This document shows, one piece after another, positions 24,101-34,360 of a stretch of 41,758 bases of DNA. The notes beneath the pieces are model-generated. The model searched no databases. It was not told where the DNA came from and saw nothing but the letters and a program-made list of their open reading frames with translations. The stretch spans positions 4,203-45,960 of the forward strand of contig JAAMXP010000766.1 in the NCBI GenBank assembly GCA_019693395.1. Direction: 5' to 3'. A program made the position numbers and the translations under genes. The stretch is from Ettlia oleoabundans. Lineage: Eukaryota; Chlorophyta; Chlorophyceae; Chlamydomonadales. Numbering within the stretch: position 1 is the first letter of the stretch; each line of letters opens with the position of its first letter.

Positions 24101-24633
24101 ACGCATGGCAGAAGGGAAGGCAACGTGCGATGGGTGGCCCTTTATGCGGAAACAATTTGCAGTGGACTCGACCCTGCGACCAAGCGGCTCAACCCAACCC
24201 CCAGCAGGCAGCGCTGAGGGAAGCAGGCAGACGGAGAGCTGCCAGGTTTGCCGCAGCGCACAGCTAGCACAGGCCCTCACCGCGCATCCAGCAACTCAAA
24301 ATACGTCCAAGGAAGACGCTGCCCTGCTGATGCTGCCGTTTGCTGTTCTGGCACGTTTGGAACAGCTGCAAGGAGGCCATCGAAGGCAACCTCCTGCTGC
24401 GAACCCAAGAACTGCAACGGATCAGCGGCGGCACCCGCGGCGGCTGCTCCTCCCTGCTGACGAGCCTGTAGGTGCCCCGCCCTGGCCAGGCCCCCCTCTT
24501 GATGGACTACATCGGTCCCAGCATGCTGCTGCTGCACGTGCTGGGGTGGCACTGGTGCCTGCTGCTGCTGCTGCTGTTCCTGCTGGCGCCCGGCAGGCGG
24601 CAGATTGCCGGCGAGGGTGCTGCTGCGTGACTA
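15140..24633 (-). CDS. Giant nuclear-type protein with five CGxCxxC modules and polyglutamine tracts (5' end unresolved)
   Basis: Eleven exons (minus): about 24633-24281, 24086-23998, 23719-22301, 22050-21257, 20998-20798, 20579-20141, 19899-19796, 19493-19037, 18749-17517, 17337-16851, 16580-15140. All ten junctions keep phase, giving at least 2,311 residues. Exon 3 has basic clusters (GRLKRRRVQRRW, YRKRRRR, SKRRRSVR), likely nuclear signals, and four CGxCxxC modules (Cys codons at 23267, 23099, 22601, 22367); exon 11 has a fifth (16282). Each module is followed 12-34 residues later by another Cys. CGxCxxC resembles half of a zf-CXXC finger, so zinc and perhaps DNA binding are inferred. Exons 5-6 form another Cys-rich patch (WHLWQCTRCGAPRW). 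Acidic Ser-rich stretches lie in exons 4 and 6; long Gln/Ala-rich regions in exons 8-9, with Gln runs in 11. A chromatin or transcription role is plausible but unproven. No in-frame ATG exists in exon 1, so an upstream exon or unusual start is missing. Confidence 0.8.
16716..16776. repeat. Degenerate ACAAGGCAAG-type simple repeat in an intron
   Basis: A + strand run of imperfect units around ACAAGGCAAG and GACAAAGACAAAAC inside intron 10 of the giant gene. On the coding strand it is a T/C-rich tract. Confidence 0.7.
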
Positions 24634-25433
24634 GTGCCGATTACTCGCGCGGTCTCAAACTTGTGATAGGCGCGGTGACTTCGTTACGCCCAGTTTCTCA
24701 AAAAGGCATACGCTGCGGGTGTCTCAAAACCGAGATGGTTGCATATGTTCCGCCGCGACGCTGATGCTGCCTCTGCTGCAATCGCGCAAAGTACAGTAGA
24801 CCGGGAGGCGTTCCTAGTCTCCTCCCGTTTGAAGTGCACAGTCAAGCCAGGTGGCAGGATGTTGAGGGCGCAAAATGTCGAGTGGAAACTGATAGTTAGC
24901 TGAATGCTCGCCGGGAACCATTATCGTGCCCTTTGCACGGCTGGAACTGGCATTGGCCGGCCCAGTGAGAACCACTGGGGGAGTTGCTGCTGACAAGGTG
25001 CGGCAGTTGATAGTGCATCCCAAGGCAACTCAGCTGTATCTATGCGTTCAGTTTTGGTGCCCTTGTCTTATGGAAAGTTTAATTTGCACATGTGCTGATT
25101 GGAAGGCGCAGACTAAAGGCAAGTCGGCCGCATTAGTGAGCATGACTTGAAGAACGGGCGGGGGTGAATCAGAAGCATTTCAAACAACTTCTTCAAACAC
25201 CAGCATCAATGTTAAGCTATCTGTCATCTGACATCACATGGTGTGAATGCCAGCGGCGTCAACCTTACAAGTTGGCTGTTGGCGGTGCGTCCACCACCAG
25301 CTCCTGTGCAGGCTCGTGGCACATGTGGCATGCTGGCAATTACCAGGTGGGCTGCATGCCAAGGTGCCATGTTGCACTTGAACGAGCATTTGCAGGCCTC
25401 AAGAGTGTTGAAATTGAAAAAGTTCACGCTTCA

Positions 25434-25457
25434 CCCCCCCCCGCCCCCCCACCCCCC
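25434..25457. repeat. Poly-C tract
   Basis: 24 bases of C interrupted by one G and one A, in the probable 3' flank of the Kelch gene. Confidence 0.9.
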
Positions 25458-25584
25458 TGACCGCCAGGCTAGCGCCTTTGGTGACTGCGTTTATGTTGGC
25501 ACTGCTGCAGATGTTCTGGCCATTCAGCCCTGCATTCTATGAGTGTCGCCCCTCAGGGTGTGTCTACAGGGTGTATTCATATTG

Positions 25585-25589
25585 TTACA
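25585..25589 (-). terminator. Candidate poly(A) signal (TGTAA) for the Kelch gene
   Basis: Minus-strand TGTAA, about 190 nt past the stop codon at 25782. Confidence 0.55.
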
Positions 25590-25781
25590 TGAGTTGCAAA
25601 CACAATGCAATGGCTATGCGTTTCCATGTGCAGCACCCAAGTGGTGAAAGTGCAAAAAGACTCGATCGTGTAATAGGCGCGATAGCGCAAGGGAAGCAAC
25701 AGACTCTCAATTAACATGGCATTTCACGCCTCTGAAAAAAAATAGCTGCCCTACGGTGCCCTACACTATAAATCAGACCCA

Positions 25782-28104
25782 TTAGTTGAGCACGAACACA
25801 TCGTTAACCACTGACTGAGAATTTCCCCTCCTGATGCCACCAGCCGGGAGGTAAATGCTTCCCTGGCCATCAGACACGGGGAAAATGCCATGGCGCGGCA
25901 CTTCCATGGGAGTGGCCTGCAGGCACGGCAGTAACAGGTTCACAGTGGTTAGCATGGACGTCAAGCAAATGACCATGGCTGTACTGAGGGCACTGTATTG
26001 TGTGGCAGTGTTTTTGGCACAACCGAGCATTTGCGATCTGTCGGCGCGAAGCAAGGCCAATAACCAGCATAACAGCGACATTTGACAAGTGGGGCGACAC
26101 ACGAAGGCTTACCAAGCGCCATTCTTGAGCCTGCAGGTCATACACATCCACCCGGTCGTACACGTTGGTATCTGTCAGACCAGTGTCCTCCTCTGGCCCC
26201 CTCCTGTCGCTCTCCCCTCCAAACACAAACAGCTCTCCGTTATAAACCACCGCCTTGCCCATGCCACCACGGCCCTCAGGTAGGGACGGGCCTTGCGTCC
26301 ACTCATTGATGGATGGGTCGTAAATCTGCACAACAGGCTGGTGTTGCCAATTTTCAGGCCTCTGATCCATCGGCTCAATGGTGTGCGTGGGCTGGAAAAG
26401 TGGCGTTGGATGGTTCAACAAGCACCTCAAGCTGTCAACTGGAAGGCATGGACAGATAGGCGCACCAGCAAACAGGCAATCAAGTATGGTATGGTATGGT
26501 ATGAGCAGGCGACTATCACATTTGCATTTGAGAAAGAACTGCAGATCCGGGTAAACATTAAATGCTGCTGAAGTGCGCAATCATGCAACATGTGACTGTG
26601 CAGCGTGCCAATCCGCACCTGAAAGTAATCGTACCCCGGGCCAACCCTGTTGGGCCCCTTGCGACCACCGGCCACATACATCAGCTCGCCGTCGGTTGCG
26701 GAAGCAGCGTGGTTGACGCCCTCAGGCATAGGCGCCACGTTGTCATCCCACTCATCCGCCTCCACATCATACCTCAAGCAGTCAGCGATGGTGTCATCTG
26801 AACAACAGTGGCAAAAAGGATGACGAAATGAGCGAGGAACAGCGCATCAGATTAACATGCAGAATGGACAAGACCCTGACTGGCATATTTGTGGTGGGCC
26901 AACCACTGACACAGCCCACGGATATCCCACATCACATGCCTAACCAGCATGACCAAACGCCACCCATGTCCCCAGGCTGGCCGGCTTTGCAACTGCCAGC
27001 CATGCTGCCCACCAAGCCTCTCGCACGCACCAACTGTTAGCTGCCACCTTGCAAAATGCCCTGCCAGTGCCCACCTCACTCACCAATATCCACCTTGATG
27101 CCGCCGCACAGATAGACGCTGCCATTGATGTAAGCAGTGGCAGCGGAGCCAACTGCATACGGCAGCTGGGCACCCTCGGTCCACGTGTCGGTTTCAATAT
27201 CGTAGATCTGAACCAGGTCTTGGCCCCTGCGCAGGCCTCCAAACAGGTACAGCAGGTTCCCAATAACCTCGGCACCAACATGGTGGCCAGCTTCTGGGCG
27301 CGGCGCCCCGGTAGTCCAAGTCTCGGTGGCAATATTGAACAGGTAGGTGCCGTCATCACCTGCAACGGACAATATACAAGCAACAGGATAACTCAAGACT
27401 GCAAAAGAAATCTGGGCAGGGCTCTGGCTGCAGAGCACATGTGCACGGCTGGGGCTACTATCTCGCTGTGGTCAACTCCATTTAGGTGTGAATGTTGGTG
27501 TCACAAGTTGCAAGAGGCAACTTGCAAGGTAGTGTTTAGCCCCTGCCAGCTCACCTTCGCCGATCAACACAATGATGGACTCGTTGCCTGAGTTGGTCAC
27601 CAGCCCAGCACTGACCTCACCCAGTGGAACAGGCACCTCAGGTAGGCTGACCCACGTGCCTCCAGGGGCAGTAGCAGGTGCCGGCGCTGCACCAGGGGCT
27701 GGAGCAGCATCTGCTGCGAGGGCGGACTGCACATGGAAGCACAACCGCACAGCTTCAGAATTACTTGCATTGTTCCACGCAGCACAGATGACGTCAAGCT
27801 GAGGCCAGAAACGAAGGGAAAAGGCAGGGGAGAGTGAGTGGCCCACGTTCAACCAGCCAAGGTGGCGGTGCAGTCGAGCGTCTGGCAAAATGTGGGAGGT
27901 GATGGGCAGCGGGCCAGGCTACTCTTGGGCAATCGTCCAGGCAGCGATCTTTAGGCAACAATGCCTCCTTTCCAAGAACACATCGCGGGATCCTGCAGCC
28001 GGGACCCACGGGCATCTTCAACATGCCCGCTGCGGCGAGCGATGACGCACCTGCGACGCTAGCAGCAGCACTGCTGCACACCACAGCAGCGAATGCCGCC
28101 GCAT
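25782..28104 (-). CDS. Secreted Kelch-repeat (beta-propeller) protein
   Basis: Six exons (minus): 28104-28051, 27726-27555, 27359-27084, 26797-26619, 26391-26113, 25916-25782, 364 residues, phase kept throughout. The start gives a clear signal peptide (MRRHSLLWCAAVLLLAS, then QSALA before ADAAPAPG), so the mature protein should enter the secretory pathway. A short Ala/Pro linker follows. The rest is Kelch repeats, each with the Tyr...Trp pair and a Gly-Gly turn: YLFNIATETW...YLFGGLRRG, VQIYDIETDTW...VYLCGGIKV, LRYDVEADEWDD...MYVAGGRKG, VQIYDPSINEWTQG...FVFGGESDR, VDVYDLQAQEW...IYLPAGGI. Five to six blades would form a propeller that binds protein or sugar partners; no catalytic domain is fused. 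For exon 2 a longer version beginning at an earlier in-phase acceptor (CTCAG, before LDVICAAW) is possible, but the shorter form completes the signal peptide. The target and role are unknown. Confidence 0.92.
26485..26503. repeat. TATGG tandem repeat
   Basis: Three full TATGG units plus TATG, within intron 4 of the Kelch gene (26618-26392). Confidence 0.85.
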
Positions 28105-28854
28105 GTTGCTAATAAGCTTGTGGTAGCGCGCTGAGTGACAGGTGTCTCGCACGACCATCCCGGCATTCACGCAACGTGCTGGCAAACTACAGAAGTAGAA
28201 AATCGCGTGTTAAGGGTGCCAGACAGACAGCGTCAACGCGCTGCCAGATTGGCAGCTAGCACATTTTAAGAAGGTGGCTGTGACTGCAGCTGGTAGCTCT
28301 AGCGTGCTTTGCACCAAACAATATCATTGAGTCACTCTGACCCCTGGGTTGCAAAAACCCAAGATTGAATACCGGCTGTACTTAGCCGCTACAGCCAGCT
28401 GCCGCCAGCCGCGTCAAACAATGCCATCATTGCTGCCTGTGCTTGCCTAGGCGGTAGCTTCGGTCACAGTAAACTTGACATCCTTCTTTGTGCATAAAAC
28501 GCGTGAAATGGGAGTTGAGGCCTCGAATGAGGCTGTTTTTCTCACCATTTTTCCTCCCAGAGCCCAAACCCTGTCTGTGCATGCAAGGGCCTGCTCCGGA
28601 GCCTGGCCGTGCCGGCCCTCCCTGGAAGTATCTTAGTAGTTTATAGTCGTTGACATGAATCGACTGCAAATGTAAATTAGCCCAGATCAGGCCAAGGGCA
28701 GGGGCACTTGAATAGCATTGTAGCTGAATAATCTCAACTCAGAAGCATGAGCGGCGAAGCGACCGTCACAAAAGCCTCTCAAAACTTGTACCTCAAGATT
28801 CAGCACCACGAGTGATATGCTTCACATTGCTGTTGAACAATGTGCATCTGCTCA
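28105..28854. promoter_or_regulatory. Intergenic: Kelch promoter and superoxide dismutase 3' flank
   Basis: About 750 bp between two minus-strand genes. It should carry the Kelch promoter and 5' UTR (left) and the dismutase 3' UTR (right). No exon was recognised. A TGTAA at 28671-28675 is on the plus strand, the wrong orientation for either gene. Confidence 0.5.
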
Positions 28855-30481
28855 TCAAGCGGCATAGTTGGCTGCCGGCTTGAGAACATTAATCTTGCCG
28901 TACTTGCGGGCCAGGGCAGCAGCGTACAGGTCGCTCACACCCTTCCAGTTGATCACATCCCAGAAAGCGGTGACGTATTCAGCACGACGGTTCTGCCGAA
29001 GAAGATAGTATGCATGTTCCCACACGTCGATGCCGAGGATGGGCAGGCCTTTTATGGTGGAGGGCGCACCGCTGGAAGGCTTGGGCAGAGTCATCAGTGG
29101 ATTGTCCTGCAGCAGACAGGCATAGGTGGTTTGAGATGGCCATTTACAGCTGGATGCCATAGCGCAACCATGTGGAAGAACGACCGTCAGGAGATGAGAA
29201 GAAGGGATGGCCAGGGCATTGCGCGGTGACCAGCCCATTGCGCCTGTGAGAAAGCGTTACGTGAGCCTGTTGTGCAAGGCGCGGGGCGCACCTGGTTGCC
29301 TGAGACAGTAACCTTAAGCTTGCGGGTCTTGACGTCTACCACCACCCAGGCCCAGCCGCTGCCAAACACAGAAGCGGCAGCGCTCTCAAAAGCAGCGCGC
29401 AGGTTGGCCTCGCCACCAAAATCGCGATTCACAGCAGCTTTCAGACCAGAGGAAGCATCATTGCCAAAGGTCTGCAGCACCAGAAGCAAGGAAGTTGTCA
29501 CTTCTTTCAGGGAAAAAATGTAGCAAAAAAATGTAGCAACAGTGACATGGCGGAACTACACTGCAGCCAGTGCCTGCAGCCCAAAACTATACAGGCTAAG
29601 TAGCAGGTGCCAACTTGTGGAGGTGGGGGAGGGGCGCAAAAGGAGGCTGCAACCTGGCATGACAACGGCAGGGTGCACATATGTGTGCACCTGGGAGGCG
29701 TAGGGGGCGAGGTTGTGCAGGAAGTAGAGGCCGTGGTTCCAGAGGCCGCCTCCGTTGTTGCGAACCTACATGATTGGACAGCAAAATGCAGGCAACAAAA
29801 GATTGTAAGACAATTTTGCTGGCCATCTGAATTCCCACCCCACCTCTTTGTTAAGCATGCTGAACCTGCAACCCCATTTCACATGCAGCCAGCCCTGCCC
29901 CACTCACCATAGTGGCGCACTTCTTTGGGAGGATGGGGCACCTCCTCTTGCCACAGCGGCGATACATGCCCACAGCTTTGTTGAGGGAGATGAGGGACAT
30001 ACCCTGAAGCCTGGAGCACTGGGCCAGTGCATTGTTCAGGTTGGTCGCATAACTGTTGGTGTGCCTGCAACCAAAACAGCAGCAAGAAGCGGGACAGTGA
30101 CCATAAGGGGACGGTGTCTTACACCAGGAAGTCCTTCAAAGTGACGTACCAACCGAATTGGATCGTTGTTGGTGGATATGGTAGCACTACAACAGCAGCA
30201 TTCAAGAATTGCAGCTTGCTGCATGATCACCGCCTAGTAAATCATGCTGGCACAAAGAAGTGGCCACTGAACCGGGGACGTGGCGTCGCTGGCGGCAGCG
30301 CTGCCGCGCACCGATTCCAGTGAAGGAACATGGTTTGGTTGTCAATGGATGGCTCAAACTGCTCTGTTCCGTATGGCAGGCTGGGCAAAGTAAAGTTGAA
30401 GCTGGCCTCGACACTTAGCGTGGCCATCAGAAGACATGCAACGGCTGAGATGGCCAGGCGGGGCATAGTGATGGCGGACAT
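28855..30481 (-). CDS. Superoxide dismutase, MnSOD type, with signal peptide
   Basis: Five exons (minus): 30481-30312, 30064-29908, 29765-29691, 29471-29292, 29106-28855, 277 residues, in phase. It converts superoxide to oxygen and hydrogen peroxide. All four metal ligands of the Fe/Mn family are present: His54 (QTMFLHW), His120 ([11 protein letters not shown]), Asp221 and His225 (DVWEHAYY). Gly at the GGG before the second His motif, and Gln194 in SGNQD, are the positions that mark MnSOD rather than FeSOD. The N-terminus is a typical signal peptide ([21 protein letters not shown], cut near residue 26) rather than a mitochondrial presequence, so a secreted or endomembrane enzyme is predicted; Chlamydomonas also has an extracellular MnSOD. 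An odd basic, Cys-containing stretch ([17 protein letters not shown], residues 90-106) lies before the metal site and may form disulfides. ATG 30481 is used; a second Met at residue 6 is also possible. Confidence 0.95.
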
Positions 30482-31582
30482 TACCCTGCGACAAGGAGCC
30501 GAGAACAAAGCCTTGCGGCAACCATCGCATAGTACAAACACTACTTGGCAGGACTGATGCAAGTAGCCATCAGCGGACGGGGTCGTTTGTGAGGCCTGCA
30601 GTGCTGAGCAGACCGCTCTCTACCTGAGAAAACCTACCTGGGGTTGCGACAAACGGAATCAACGGTGTACAGACTGGATGCTGGCACAATTGAAGTTCCT
30701 TTATCAGTAGCGCGCGTGCGCACTGCGCGTGCCCACACTCCATTGATGCTCTGGAAAGGAAGCTGCCTTTGGAGCAGCGGCCAATAAGCTACATACGCAA
30801 TCGGTTTGACAGCCATCTGCAACTCTTACTGTCCATATGCAAGTCTGATCACCGTCATAGGGCGTGTTGGTGCTTCATAGCAGCAGGAAGCTTGCATGTG
30901 GATGGTGAGGAGCGCACGCAGTACCGCGTGCGCCGAGATGAATTGCGCATCCACCTGCAGCGCAGAAGCAACAATGACATACACTGCAGCTACACTTCCA
31001 GCCGTCCCAGAAGTTGTAACTGGATGTCAACATGACAGCACTCTGGTGCTGGCATCAATGGCCCAGGCTTAGCACCAGCGGCGAGGCTACAGGCCTAGGC
31101 GACCTGACTAGCCGACCCATTTGTATGCTTGTGAGTTGCCTAGCATTCCCGTAACGTGGAGCTCCTGCCATACCGCCCTGGAAGTGCCACTTTGATGGGA
31201 TTCCGGCGCCTTACACTTCCATCGCCTCATCATGAAGACCTCTTCTGTCAGCGGGGCCGGCTGTCGTTGCCCGGCAGGAAGGGGAGCGGGCAACGTCTGC
31301 CTCCGTCTGGCGAGGTCAGCTGCTTGACCCTGCCATCATATGCTCATGTGGGATAGCATTGCCCACATTTCCTTCCATAAGATAGCCTCGGTTGATTCAT
31401 TTCCTTGATGCACAAGGTTGGGTTACCTTTCTATTTCCCTACTGCCATTTCCAGCATGGCTGATGGCGGCGATGATGTCCAGCTGGCAAGAAGGTGGCAC
31501 CAGAAGAGCTCAACCGTGACGCCAACGTTAGACTCATGAATTAAACTATCAGAAGCTGTATAGTGACGGTAGAAGTTCACAG
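30482..31582. promoter_or_regulatory. Divergent promoter region of the dismutase and coiled-coil genes
   Basis: 1.1 kb between genes transcribed in opposite directions, so both promoters should lie here. It is less GC-rich than the exons. Short open frames (for example + strand 30769-31035) show no protein character. Confidence 0.5.
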
Positions 31583-34360
31583 ATGCGTGCCCAACACACA
31601 ATCTCGCTTCCCAGCTTCTCAGCTTCGGGGCCTCTGCGGCAACCCCACATTCGCGGCTCGGTACCGCACATGTACCAAAGCCGCCGTCGGCTGGTTGCGT
31701 CCAGCAGTCCAGCAGAGCAGGGTGACGGCGCCAAGGCCGACAGTCGCGCCGGCCGTGGAGACAAAGCTCAGGGCAGCCTGGGCTTGCTGCTTGGACAGGC
31801 CAGCTCAGCAGCCCACAGGTTTTGGACCAGCGTGACACAGCCCCGCAAAGCTGCAGCATCCACCCACACAAATGCGGAGGCGGAGGCGCAGCAGCCGGCC
31901 GACCGCAAGGCTGCCAGCGGCGGCGGCGACAGTGGCAGCCGGAGCGGCAGCGTGCAACAGGCTGGGCAGAGCCAAGTGCTGACTTTCCGGACTGATGATA
32001 CATCTGGTGAAACGAGCAGCCAGGAAATTAGCGCGGCAACGGCATTGCAGGCGGCAGCATCAGCAGGTGATAGCGGAGGACAGCGCCCTCCCCTGATGGG
32101 CTGGGAGCCGCCGCCCACCATCACATTTAGCGACAGCACGCAACGCAACGGCAGTGAAGAAGCCGCCATCAGCTGGGCCGGGGAGCCAGAGCCTGCACAG
32201 GGTGCTTTGCCTTGGAAGCTAGCAGGTGGGCTGCATGCCTGATGAAGCTAGTGGCGTTGTGCACAATGCTCTCTACCAGCCCACAGCAGTTGCTCAGCAC
32301 AAACCAGCATCCTTTATGCTCTCTGTCCATGCGTTGCCCTGATCTTTCATCAAGTGTGTTTCTTGCAACAGGCAATTTTCTTTTCGCTGGCTTGTTGGCG
32401 GGCATGGGCGTCGCTAGCGCACTGGCTGTGCAACGTTATGGCAGCTGGCGGCGGCAGCACCCATTGGGCGCCCCTGTCAGGGTAGGGAATGTGTCGCAGG
32501 CAGCTGATGCTGCACCCAGCTTGGTGCCACGCGGGGAGCTCAGTGCGGCTGCGCAGGAGTGGCAGCAGCAGCTTCCGGCAGCAAAGCAGCAGCAGACGGC
32601 AGGTGCGCTGCAGCACTGGGAGCACGGTGAACACTCGAGCACTGCTGAGCTGGGGCAGGAGCAGGCATGGGAGCCGGACCAGCAGCAGCATGAACAGCAG
32701 CAGGATGCGAAGGACAGTCACGTACCGCTACCTGGCGGTGTCACCCCACAGCTGTTTAACCAAGCAGCTGATGAAGAGGAGTGGGGAGGTGATGGCAGTG
32801 ATGCTGCTGAACATGCGGGCATAGAGTGGACCGGTGCAGCACCTGCCACGGGGTCGACCACTGGCTGGGAGCATCATGGGCGGCAGCAGCAGGAGGAGGA
32901 GTTAGCCAGCCCGCTGTCCCAGCAGCAGCAGCATGGTAGCCAGGAGCAGGTACCTCACTACCAGCAGGAGCCTGGCGTTGTTTCTTCGCCTGAGGCCCAG
33001 CAGGCCGCCGGCTCTATGCGCAAACTACCCATCAGGACCCGCCAGGGCGCTGCCGCTCTGGAGCGCATGCGGCGCCTGCAGCAGCGCCGCCAGCAGCTGT
33101 ATCAGCACCTGCACGGGCGGCAGGAGCAGCTGTTGCGGCAGCAGTATGGTGATAACCTGGATGGCAGCGGGGATGGCAGCGTGCTGGGACAGCCGCAAAC
33201 GGGGCCAAAGCAACAGCAGCTGCAGGAGCAGCAGCAGGTTGCAAGCGGGCAGCAGGCAGCAGTGACAACAGACAAAGAGGCTGGCAGGGAAAGCATGGAC
33301 ACTTGGCAGCTACCTACAGTAGCGCCAGAGGCAGAGGCGGAGGTAGCGACAGAGGCAGAAGGGCAGCAGGACGATGTGAGCCTGAGTTGGCTGCGTGGAG
33401 AGCTTGAGAAGGAGGAGCAACAGGAGGCAGCAGCGGAGGCAGCAACAGAAGCAGCCAGGCCGCCCGTGGACATGAGCTCTCAGGTGCTGCAACAGCGAGC
33501 GGCGGACGCACACCGTGCAGCCGCCGCCGCCTCCCGCCACGCCCAGCGCGCTGCAACTGCACTATCGGCAGCTGCGGATGCTGCCACCTCTGCGGCACGT
33601 GCGGCGCAGCAGGCGGCCTCGGCAGCTGCCAGGGCAGAAGTGGCAGTGGAGCAGCGGGCAGAGGCAGATATAGCTGTGCAGGCGGCGCGGTTGGCAGAGG
33701 CGGCATCTGAAAGCGCTGCAACAGCAGCACGGGTGGCAGCGGTAGCCAGTGCAAAGTCAGTGGTGGCATGGCATGATGCTCGCAAGCAGGCGCAGCAGGC
33801 AGCAGCAGGTGCTGACCATGAGTTTTCCTTTGTTGTTGCCATGCCTTGGGGATGGCCTGCACCCTCCTGTGGGTTTGAGGAACAGTCGCACTGACAAACA
33901 TCTGAATTGTGAGCCCAGTAGCGTGCACAGCTGTGCAGTCCATTCAGCAAGCCTGCTACCATGAAGTATCTATGCCATGCTTGACGCTGTGCTTATTTCA
34001 TGCACGTACCCCTGGCACTTTCCCTCCACTGCAGCTGCAGAATTCAGCAGGCCACACACGGTGCGCGAATTGGTGTCAGCTGCCTGGCAGCAGGCCCGCT
34101 CAATCATGACCTCTGCTCCTCGAGCAGCAACAACACGCATTCAGCAAGGTGTGGCAGCGAGCCGCGCTGCAGCACTGCGCATCAAGGCTGCAAGCCTGTC
34201 CTGGGTGCGGCAGGCCATTGCTCAAATACGCAGCACAGCGTGCCAGATAGTGCAGCACCTGCGGTCAGCTGTCGCAGCGCTTGGTACAAAGCTTCAAGCG
34301 GCCGTGGCTGGCGTCAAGAGGCGGCTGCCTCGCCAACAACCGCCTGCCAGCCCTCAATGA
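31583..34360 (+). CDS. Ala/Gln-rich coiled-coil membrane protein, probably plastid-targeted
   Basis: Exons: 31583-32225, 32372-33808, 34035-34360, 801 residues; both junctions are phase 1. I do not recognise the family. The N-terminus (MRAQHTISLPSFSASGPLRQP, then RRRLVASSS) is rich in Ser and Arg with no acids, like a chloroplast transit peptide. About 150 polar residues follow, then one hydrophobic segment across the first junction (NFLFAGLLAGMGVASALAV, about 216-234). The middle is Gln-rich with acidic patches and a basic helix (RRLQQRRQQLYQHLHGRQEQLLRQQYG). About residues 590-690 are an almost unbroken Ala-rich helix with regularly spaced Arg, Glu and Asp (RHAQRAATALSAAADAATSA...). The last exon is basic and helical (WVRQAIAQIRSTACQIVQHL) and ends in Pro. 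This suits a membrane-anchored scaffold or tether. Without the second junction the frame would end at 33894. Confidence 0.78.

Larger units (their letters stand above)
24640..25781. other. Intergenic: giant gene 5' side and Kelch gene 3' flank
   Basis: This stretch must hold the promoter, and probably the missing first exon, of the giant gene, together with the 3' UTR of the Kelch gene. I could not find an ATG exon that joins the giant gene in phase. A + strand ATG at 24746 opens 52 codons (MFRRDADAAS...), with no other support. A minus TGTAA at 25585-25589 fits the Kelch transcript. A near-pure C run covers 25434-25457. Confidence 0.5.

Noticed and set aside
24746..24904. Plus-strand 52-codon frame starting MFRRDADAAS
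   Set aside because: No splice partner and falling third-position GC; it lies in the probable 5' region of the giant gene.
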